Shown one piece after another: positions 56,748 through 64,000 of a DNA stretch of 64,000 bases (its first letter is position 1; each line of letters begins with the position of its first letter). The notes below the pieces were generated by a model, which was given only the letters and a program-made list of their open reading frames with translations, made no database searches and was not told where the DNA came from. Position numbers and translations under genes: made by a program. The stretch comes from Nothopassalora personata (Eukaryota > Ascomycota > Dothideomycetes > Mycosphaerellales > Mycosphaerellaceae), in assembly GCA_033816765.1 (NCBI GenBank), contig CM066287.1, positions 496,001 through 560,000 on the forward strand, in the 5' to 3' direction.

Positions 56748-57299
56748 ACCACCTACAGACTGGGTTGCAAATGAGAATACTATAGGCATGCGAGTAGCAC
56801 GCACAGCACCCACGTCGTTAGCAGCGATAACTCTAATGCCGGTAGGACTAGGCCTCCGGACTTATAAGAAAGAGAGCGATACGCGTCGCGATAACGATCC
56901 TTCTCGACAAGCAGACCGAGTCCCTTAAGCTCAGCGCTTGCGTAGCGCGAGTTACAATAGCAGCAATACTACCGATAGTCATTAGAACACAGTGTGCAGC
57001 CGCCTAGATGGCGCGAGTCACTATAGCATAGGGCGCCTGTGCGACGAGCTTAGTACACACACCGAAGAGGACACCGTCCGGACAGTAACTGAGGTTGCTG
57101 TGCCGTGTCGCCGCGACAACCCACCTGCGTTACGTAGCATTATGGATGGTGACGAGGTGGGTACAACGACAGTAGTTACAAATAACGATAAGATGGACGT
57201 AATAGATAACGACCTAATGGATAATAAGACATTTGCAATGGCAATGATGGATGTAAGAGGAAAGAGTGCTCCGGAGCGCACTCTAAAAGGGGGGGGTAG
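56748..57299 (+). other. 3' non-pol region of element B
   Basis: About 550 bp between pol and the 3' LTR. A plus-strand frame from 56992 continues into the LTR (Asp/Thr/Met-rich, for example DKMDVIDNDLMDNKTFAMAM) but no domain is recognised. The polypurine tract is the AAAAGGGGGGGG-type run at 57287-57297, just before the LTR. Confidence 0.5.
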
Positions 57300-57491
57300 T
57301 GTTACCGTACCGGCGCCCATTATTCACTTAGACCCGCGCGCACGTGCGTGGATCCCGCGCGCGCCGCTGACTAAGCCGGCCCGAGGGCTTAGCGCGTGTA
57401 TATCTACCTCGCGCCCTCCGCGCCTCTCTTAGATAGACCGTCTATTCGACTTGTACCTTATCCGACCACGTGCTTGCACCTGCTTATAACA
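57300..57491 (+). repeat. Family B 3' LTR
   Basis: 192 bp, TGTTACCGTACC to TTATAACA. It differs from the 5' LTR by four RIP-type transitions and is followed by the duplication TATTA (57492-57496). Confidence 0.93.
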
Positions 57492-58740
57492 TATTAGCCG
57501 CTATCTAGTATCGTCGTGTACATTATCCTTTAGTATACCGAGCTCGGTACCCTATTGCGTTTATTCTTAGAGCTATTCTCGTTAGGGTATATTATAGAAG
57601 ATTATATCCCTACTGTTCCTACGTACTATATCTATAGTATGTCTAACGCTCTAGTCTTTCCTATTATCCGTCCCTTAGTAGCGATAATAACGCCTTAATA
57701 CTATTATACCCGTCCTCGTATAATACCTCCTCGTATTCCGCTCGATCGGCTAGGGTAGCGTCTAAGATTATCCGTATAGCCTCCTTTAGTTTCCGCCCCT
57801 AATATATAACATCGCGAGGCCCCTACGTAGAGGGCGGTAGCGTCTCCTAAACTCTCTTATTATTAGCATCCTTACTATTTGTCGCCTCTACGTCGGGTCC
57901 CTTTCGAATACGACCTTTCCTCGATCTCTTCGCGCTAATCGAGCCCCCGCCCCTACTCGATACTTTCCTCTTCGCGCTACGAACTAGCCCTAATAGAAGT
58001 CTATAGATCTCGATCTTATCCTCTTTTAGCTCCGGGAAGAAAGCGTCGGCGCCACGACGCCCTATTTAGTCCCCGGTACCGATAGCTTATACTATATAAT
58101 TAATGTCGGTACCGATTACCGACGTCTTCCTCGATAATCGCCTCGTAGACGCTCCCCTTATGTCGCTAGCTAGACGGTACTATCGAGCGCGGAGCTATTC
58201 TCTCTTTATATCGGCGATTAATAATCTACCTTTATAATAGGTAGCGATACTAAATAGGACACGTTTAGGCGCGCTTAATAGGTCGAGGAAGCTAAGGTTG
58301 TAACCGTCTCGCACTTCGTTAAACTAATCTAGGCCCTATTTATCTTCGATAATACGTAGGCTACTACGTCGAGTAGCGTCTATCGAAGTGCCTAGTATAA
58401 TGCCTACCTTTACGAAGTTATTATGTTTAAGATGCTATAGGAATGCTATTAGCTCCCGTAGCGCCGGACTAGTCGCTATGTTCTAGATCTAATGTATTAT
58501 AGTATATCTCTATACTAGCGCGGTTATATAGGAGATATCTTCGAGGTAGTCGCCTAGCCCTTCGAGTGTAGCCTCTAGTACATCGGCCGGTGTTTCGTTC
58601 TCGCTATAGCTTATTAGCCTCTCTAGTAACGATATATCGCTCCCGTCGCGTAGGAAAAACGTACGTAACTACGCCTCGTGTTAAGTTAAGACCTAATAGG
58701 ATACGTAGTTAGTAGCGGAGTAGAGTAAGAGATTAATCTT
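57492..58740 (-). pseudogene. RIP-mutated ORF of unknown function
   Basis: The bottom strand can be read as one protein-like frame broken by TAG/TAA, from about 58,690 (RLRTFFLRDGSDISLLERLI) to about 57,680. A basic Ser/Arg/Lys-rich region lies near 57,900-57,990 (SISAKRSRKGRIRKGPDVE). No family is recognised. It continues the sequence into which element B was inserted. Confidence 0.5.
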
Positions 58741-60222
58741 TAACTAGCTAATAGCTATAGGGCATATAGCAATATATTAGGAACCAATGTGTTAATTGTG
58801 TTAGATGTCTATCTAAGCTAAAGGGGAGAGAAGGTGTCTTCCGATAAGCTAAGTTATCGTAGATGCCTTAGACTATTAGATTATAACTATTAGCTCCCCC
58901 TAAGATGCTATATCTTAACACTCCTACTTATCTTATATAGGAGGTTATAGTCTACTCTTCTCCTATTAGTAGTATTTAGATCTCTATAATAGGTTAAGCT
59001 AGCTTATAAACCTCTAGAAGTGTAGACTAGTCTTTAGCTTTATAAACCTATCTATAACTATCTTAGATATTAGGGTGTACTTAATAGTAATAAGCCTTCT
59101 CTACTAAAGTTTCCTAATAGCATTATAGGTAATGTTAATATGCTTTAACTTGTTATAAACATATATATCCCTTACTAGGGTAAGGGTAGCTTAGTTGTTA
59201 CCTCTTAATTGGACTAGTCTTAAGCTTAATACAGTCTCCTAGTTTCTAGTGATCCTTAGTTAATAGGAACAGTCTCCTACTAACTCTAGATAGTCTATCT
59301 CCCTTAGTAGTAAAGCTAGGAATTGGAATTGCTTTACACATGCATTTATAGCTATGTATTTAGCTTCTATTATAGATGATACTATAGACTTTTGCTTCTT
59401 ACTTATCTAGGAGACTAGTGCCCTATAGAGGAAGAAGACATACCTAAGGATAGAGACTCTGTCTACTTTGTCTATTGTATAATTAGAGTTATAGTATCTA
59501 ACTAGGCATCCTTCTCTATACCTAGAGAAGACAAGGCTAAGATTAGGATATAACCTTAGATATCTTATAATCTTCTTTAAAGCCTTTATGTAGTAGGCGG
59601 ATAGGTCACTTATAAATAAGCTTATCCTTCCTAGGGCAAAAGCAATGTCTAGCCTTATAATTGTTACTAGCTACATCTATGTACTATTAATACTCTAGTA
59701 CTCTACCTTGTTATACCTCTTATCTATGTAGCTTAAAGGTTTAAGAGCCTTATAGCTGTCTATAGGTGAGTGTATAGGTGCTGCCTTCTTATAGTTCATC
59801 CCTATCTTAGTAAGGTTATCCCTAACAAAGTGTCCCTAGTTAAGTTTTAGGATTCCTCTCCTCCTGTCCCTTATAACTCTTATGCTAAGGATCTTTTTAG
59901 GTTTACTAAGATCTTTAATCTTAAAGACTTTGCTAAGTTCTCTTTTAAACTAGAGAACATCCGTTAACTTTAGTGCAGTAATTAGAATGTTATCTACATA
60001 TATAAGAATTATGATCTCTTTTTCCTTATGAATAAGTAGGTATAGATCCACCTCTAACTATGTAAATCCAATCTCTCTAAGCTTTAACATATAGAGTTGA
60101 TTCCAATCTCTAGCTACTTACTTAAGTCTATATAAGCTTTTAAGGATCTTAAACACTATGTTTAGTAGAAGCTTAACTCCTAGTAGTAGTAACATAAAGA
60201 TGTCTTTATAGAGGGTGCTTTC
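58741..60222 (-). mobile_element. RIP-mutated copia RT-RNase H fragment truncated by the telomere
   Basis: The bottom strand reads from 60,222 leftward: FKILKSLYRLKQVARDWNQ (the GLKQAPRAWY block), EIIILIYVDNILIT (YVDD-type active site with the second Asp as Asn), KIKDLSKPKKILSIRV, and RNase H with SIVSSIIEAKYIAINA near 59,350. A purine run GGGGGAGCT on the same strand near 58,900 may be the polypurine tract. The 5' half (gag, integrase, start of RT) is absent; instead the frame runs directly into TTAGGG repeats. Confidence 0.85.
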
Positions 60223-60406
60223 TAGGGTTAGGGTTAGGGTTAGGGTTAGGGTTAGGGTTAGGGTTAGGGTTAGGGTTAGGGTTAGGGTTAGGGTTAGGGT
60301 TAGGGTTAGGGTTAGGGTTAGGGTTAGGGTTAGGGTTAGGGTTAGGGTTAGGGTTAGGGTTAGGGTTAGGGTTAGGGTTAGGGTTAGGGTTAGGGTTAGG
60401 GTTAGG
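60223..60406 (+). repeat. Telomere array (TTAGGG)n
   Basis: About 30 uninterrupted TTAGGG units (184 bp) have the G-rich strand running 5' to 3' to the right. This is the orientation expected at the right-hand end of a chromosome. Confidence 0.97.
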
Positions 60407-60506
60407 NNNNNNNNNNNNNNNNNNNNNNNNNNNNNNNNNNNNNNNNNNNNNNNNNNNNNNNNNNNNNNNNNNNNNNNNNNNNNNNNNNNNNNNNNNNNNN
60501 NNNNNN
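60407..60506. other. Assembly gap of exactly 100 N
   Basis: One hundred unresolved bases, a conventional placeholder for a gap of unknown size, directly after the telomere array. Confidence 0.98.
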
Positions 60507-62078
60507 CGCGCGAACGCACATCAGAATAGCCAGTACCGCACCCTGTACGCCGAATACGACCGCATTCATGGAATGCTGCAGACCGAGAAGGCCGCTTTGA
60601 GCAAGATGGCCCGAGACCTCAAGGACAAGAACGCCGACTCTACTAAGGCGCAGGAGCTTCGGAAGAAGTATGATGCTGCGAACGACCTATGCAAGAAGTT
60701 CGCCGACATCACGAATCAAGAGAAGAAGAGGGCTCGAACAGCCGAGAACAAGAACAAGACACTACAAGACGAGATCACCCAGTTGAAGACTCGCCTGCAG
60801 GCAGCAGAGGACAACAACAATGCCCGCTGCTCACGCTCTCGAGGCCGCACCCATTCGCGACCACGCTCACACCGCTCCCAATCACGCCCTGTCCTACGTG
60901 AGACTTCCCTTGAAGCTCTCCAGCGTCAGTATCGTGAGGCAGTGGGCGGCGGCGGTGGAGGTGGGGACGATGGCGATGATGACGACGACTCGGGTGACAA
61001 GGACAATGACCAAGGACGCAACAACCGACCACTGCCGCGTCGCAACGAGCGTCAAGAATCACACCGCACTGCTAGAGGCCGCAGCAACCGCACACAGACA
61101 CCACTGGTCGACCTGCCAGAGCGCCTCCTCAACATCGACGACTTGCTGGATCGCAATATGAAGATCGGCAAGGGCGTGCCAGACCCACGCAAGTTCAAGA
61201 ACGACGAAGAGCCCACCTACGACAGTTGGTACACCAGTATCCTACTAAAACTGACAGTGGCGACCTTTCGCACCGAGCAGGATGGCCTGCGCTTCTTGTA
61301 TGGCTGGACTGATGGAGAAGTTCAGAAGACCATTAAGCCGCGCATTCCCATCCCCGGACATCTGGCCTACAACGAGTTCAAGACTGGCGAAGAACTGTTG
61401 GACTGGATGACTCGACAGTATGGCGCTCGTAATGAGGCCACCAAGGCTGCAGTGGACATTACGAGCTGCAAGCAGCAACAGAAGGAGACGTTTGTCGCAT
61501 TCCACGCCCGCTACTCGAAGCTGCGAGCGTGGATGGACTGGAGCGATGAGACGGAGCTTATGTTGTTTCGAACCCGTCTAAATCGCAAGTACTATGTCAA
61601 GACCTTCGGCGACCGTGAAGTGGATCGCCGCCTACACAGCATGCTGGACGTCATCGAGGAGTGCACCGCATTGGACGAGAGCTTCTACGAGACTGAGCAG
61701 CTGTACCCTCAAGAGAGCCGTCCACGTGGCAATGGAGGCAACCAGAACCCCGGCAACCAGACCCAGGGCGACACTGCTGCTGCCGCCGCTGCTGGGGCTG
61801 CTGGCGCTGTCGTGCAGCGTCCACCACAGTACGCCGGCACCAAGAAGAAGGAAGACTTGCCAGCCTACCTTCAGAACCTTACACCGCTCAACCGTGAGGG
61901 CCGTGAGGAACTGAAGAAACAGGGCAAGTGCTTCCGCTGCCGCACTGGACTGCACGTGTCAAGCAACACCGAGTGCCCCATGTACGGCTACGACGGCGAT
62001 TACCGCCCACCGCGTCCACGCAAGGACCCGAACCTCAGCTCCCTCGGCGCTGAGGGAAATGGCGAGACCGCTGCCTAA
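60507..62078 (+). CDS. Gag of Ty3/gypsy element D (5' end lost in the gap)
   Basis: The open frame continues upstream of the first ATG (60573) to the gap edge with coding-like residues (QYRTLYAEYDRIHG), so the true start is missing. Visible parts, in order: a coiled coil (KMARDLKDKNADSTKAQELR), an Arg/Ser-rich tract, a Gly/Asp linker near 60,940-61,000, a capsid-like domain (KFKNDEEPTYDSWYTSILLK; GARNEATKAAVDITSCK), an Ala-rich linker, and a cysteine motif CFRCRTGLHVSSNTEC, which is CX2CX4HX6C rather than the usual X4 before the last Cys. There is no RIP signature. The slippery heptamer GGGAAAT lies 15 nt before the stop. Confidence 0.85.
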   Translation, partial: RANAHQNSQYRTLYAEYDRIHGMLQTEKAALSKMARDLKDKNADSTKAQELRKKYDAANDLCKKFADITNQEKKRARTAENKNKTLQDEITQLKTRLQAAEDNNNARCSRSRGRTHSRPRSHRSQSRPVLRETSLEALQRQYREAVGGGGGGGDDGDDDDDSGDKDNDQGRNNRPLPRRNERQESHRTARGRSNRTQTPLVDLPERLLNIDDLLDRNMKIGKGVPDPRKFKNDEEPTYDSWYTSILLKLTVATFRTEQDGLRFLYGWTDGEVQKTIKPRIPIPGHLAYNEFKTGEELLDWMTRQYGARNEATKAAVDITSCKQQQKETFVAFHARYSKLRAWMDWSDETELMLFRTRLNRKYYVKTFGDREVDRRLHSMLDVIEECTALDESFYETEQLYPQESRPRGNGGNQNPGNQTQGDTAAAAAAGAAGAVVQRPPQYAGTKKKEDLPAYLQNLTPLNREGREELKKQGKCFRCRTGLHVSSNTECPMYGYDGDYRPPRPRKDPNLSSLGAEGNGETAA

Positions 62079-62095
62079 GCGTGGCAGACAGTGGT
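62054..62095 (+). promoter_or_regulatory. Putative -1 frameshift signal of element D
   Basis: The heptamer G GGA AAT (62054-62060) is in the gag frame. A short stem CTGCC (62071-62075) with GGCAG (62083-62087) follows after 10 nt, extended by ACC/GGT across an internal loop. The -1 frame from TGG 62060 is open to the end of the window. The stem is weaker than those of B and C. Confidence 0.6.
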
Positions 62096-64000
62096 CAACC
62101 GAACATCCAAGGACAGAAAGAGCATGAGATTGAGAGACACAGAGTGCAAGAGATGGACTATGAGGAGGGGGAACTGAAGATATCAGCCTGCGCGCTAGAG
62201 CCGCAGCAGCCAGATGTACACCCTCACATAGTCCTGCCAGTAAGGATACAACATGAAAAGGCAAGAGGCCTTGTAGACTCTGCTTCCACCTCTCTCTTTC
62301 TGGATTGGAAGTTCACACGCAAACATATAATACCCTTATCCCCTCTGGTAAAAAGCAAGAACCTGACCCTGGGCAATGGCAAGTCTAGCGGCCGACGTAT
62401 CACCCATGCAGCCCTGGTTGATGTCGACATCAAGGGTCACCGCGAGCAGATGCTATGTTACGTCACCGACCTTGAATACGACGTCGTCCTTGGCCTGCCA
62501 TGGTTGAGTGCTCACAACCCCGACATCTTCTGGGAGACCGGCGAAGTGGCTTTCAGATCGGACTACTGCTTTGGTCACTGTCTTCATAACAAGACGTCGA
62601 CAACCGTACAGTCACTGAACCACCAACACCGTGCTCGCAAGGACACAACGAAATACGGACCGGAGCCCTTCACTAGTGAGTCAGGGGGATTCACAGCAGG
62701 AGGGGCAGAATTGAACGTGTCATCCATGGACCTGGATGATGACGGAGAGGTTGAGTGCATTGAAGTCACGCAACGAGCCTGGGAGATGTACGCGCACCGG
62801 CCTGGGGCCAAGTGCTTCTACGTCCTGCCCACGGGTGAGGAGTGTGACGAGAATGGCAACCTAAAGCTGAGCGCAATGGCAGCTGATGACCTGGATCAGT
62901 TTCTGAACAAGGAGTTCAACCATAACCCGAAGGAAAAGCTGCCACCAGAATATCATCATCTGGCAGACACCTTCTCGGCAAAGGACCATGATGTGCTGCC
63001 ACCGCACAGACCCGGCATCGACCATGAGATTCACATCAAGCCAGATGGCCCGCAGGAGCCGCCATATCGCAAACCCTATGGTCTCGCTCCGCAAGAAAAC
63101 GAGGCCGTCAAGAAATGGATCACTGAGCAAGAAGGACCTGGCAAGATCAGACCAGCAGGGCAGAAGACAAGTCAATCCCCAGCACCTGTGCTTGTGGTGC
63201 GCAAGCCAGGCGGAGGACTGCGAGTGTGCATCGACTACCGCGGGTTGAATGCAATCACTATCAAGAACAGATACCCGATACCGTTGATTCAGGAGACGCT
63301 AAACCGCATGCACGGCAAGAAGTACTTCACGAAGCTGGATATCGTCGCAGCCTTCAACAAGCTTCGCATTGCAGAAGGGCACGAATGGCTTACAGCATTC
63401 GCTACACGGTATGGCGTGTACGAATGCCTCGTGCTGCCATTTGGCCTTTGCAATGGTCCCGCATCTTTTCAGTCTTACATCAACAAGGTGCTGCAAGAAC
63501 ATCTAGACGACTTTGTGTCAGCCTACCTCGACGATGTGCTAATCTTTAGCGATACGCTCGAAGAGCACATCGAGCACGTGAAGAAGGTGCTCACGAAGCT
63601 GCGCGACGCTGGGCTTACAGTGGACATTGACAAGTGTGAATTCCACCAGCAGCGGGTGAAGTACCTTGGCCTAATCATCACGCCTGAGGGCATTGAGATG
63701 GACCTAGAGAAGCTCGAGTGCATTCAGACCTGGGAAGCGCCTTCCAACCTGAAGGACGTACAAGCTTTCTTGGGATTCGCCAACTTTTATAGGAGATTCA
63801 TCGAGGCATTCTCGAGGTTGGCGGCACCGCTGACAGATCTGACCAAATCAAATGGGCCAAGTAACCACAAGAACCGCAAGGTCAACTGGACACCAGAGTG
63901 TCAGCGGGCATTTGATGCACTAAAGGCGGCATTTAGCAAAGCTGGGATGCTTGCGCACTACGTGCCAGGGCGACAGACGGTTGTCGAAACGGACTCCTCC
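62060..64000 (+). CDS. Pol of Ty3/gypsy element D (3' end beyond the window)
   Basis: The frame is open for 647 codons to the window edge. The protease core GLVDSASTS lies near 62,270-62,295, with VLGLPWLSAHNPDIFW downstream, the usual retropepsin C-terminal block. A linker of about 200 residues follows. RT begins near 63,010: EPPYRKPYGLAP, APVLVVRKPGGGLRVCIDYR, NRYPIPLIQETL, LVLPFGLCNGPASFQSYI and SAYLDDVLIFSDT with the YLDD active site at about 63,520, then [12 protein letters not shown]. The RNase H start (TVVETDSS) is the last visible segment. No stops or frame breaks occur, so the element may be active; integrase and LTR lie outside. Confidence 0.92.

Larger units (their letters stand above)
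43335..57491 (+). mobile_element. Ty3/gypsy chromovirus-like element, family B, lightly RIPed, with nested element C
   Basis: LTRs of 192 bp at 43335-43526 and 57300-57491 are flanked by the duplication TATTA (43330-43334 and 57492-57496). Without the nested element C and its duplicated GTGGA, B is about 7.4 kb. Gag (43685-44316 plus 51052-52476) and pol (to 56747) keep their reading frames end to end; only Gln-to-stop changes interrupt them. The two LTRs differ at four sites by eye, all C-to-T or G-to-A transitions at CpA or TpG or their equivalents, and always with the 3' LTR carrying the mutated base. Confidence 0.92.

Noticed and set aside
60118..60529. Long open frames translating as Leu-Thr or Arg-Val repeats on both strands
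   Set aside because: They are translations of the TTAGGG telomere array and the N gap, not genes.

Overview
The window looks like one chromosome arm end of a filamentous ascomycete (Pezizomycotina; a Dothideomycete is my best guess), followed across a scaffold gap by an unrelated contig. The evidence is short GT-AG introns of 46-160 bp with CTAAC branch sites, a HET-domain gene, a peroxygenase-type haloperoxidase, Ty3/gypsy and Ty1/copia retrotransposons mutated in the pattern of repeat-induced point mutation (RIP, CpA to TpA), and a (TTAGGG)n telomere. No species-level marker was recognised.

Layout. 1-15,450 is ordinary gene space: a peroxisomal Pcs60-type acyl/oxalyl-CoA synthetase (+), a broken Thr-rich secreted-protein gene (+), a five-exon secreted heme haloperoxidase (-), a cytochrome b5/FMN hydroxyacid dehydrogenase of the cytochrome b2 type (-) divergent from a HET-domain gene (+), a two-exon LPAELR-box protein (+), and an eroded MFS transporter pseudogene (-). 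15,451-60,222 is a subtelomeric transposon graveyard. Family A is a RIP-mutated Ty3/gypsy element at 15,801-22,493 plus two unmutated solo LTRs at 26,407 and 37,315. A RIP-mutated copia element lies at 22,494-27,306. A truncated RIP-mutated family B gypsy lies at 28,389-35,035, and an unmutated B LTR without target duplication at 35,036. A RIP-mutated unknown ORF and a large SNF2 helicase gene fill 35,228-43,334. A lightly mutated complete family B element lies at 43,335-57,491, with an intact, unmutated family C chromovirus (44,317-51,051) nested in its gag gene. Then come an unknown RIP-mutated ORF and a copia RT fragment that runs straight into the telomere (60,223-60,406). After exactly 100 N, 60,507-64,000 holds the gag and 5' pol of a fourth gypsy element, D.

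How it fits together. Mutation load dates the insertions: heavily RIPed A, copia, B-prime and helicase; lightly RIPed B; unmutated C and solo LTRs. Families B, C and D all join gag to pol by the same apparent device, a GGGAAAN minus-1 slippery heptamer followed after 5-10 nt by a hairpin. Families A, B and C all carry a 9-10 nt sequence inside the LTR that is complementary to the bases just inside the 5' LTR, as expected for Tf1/sushi-type self-priming. Two sets of look-alike introns stand out. One is six 48-56 nt introns sharing a core in an antisense Zn2Cys6-like gene in the 3' part of element C. The other is a pair of CTTAGAnnnnTCTAAG palindromes, repeated at constant spacing, inside introns of the SNF2 helicase. 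Both resemble introner-like intron multiplication.
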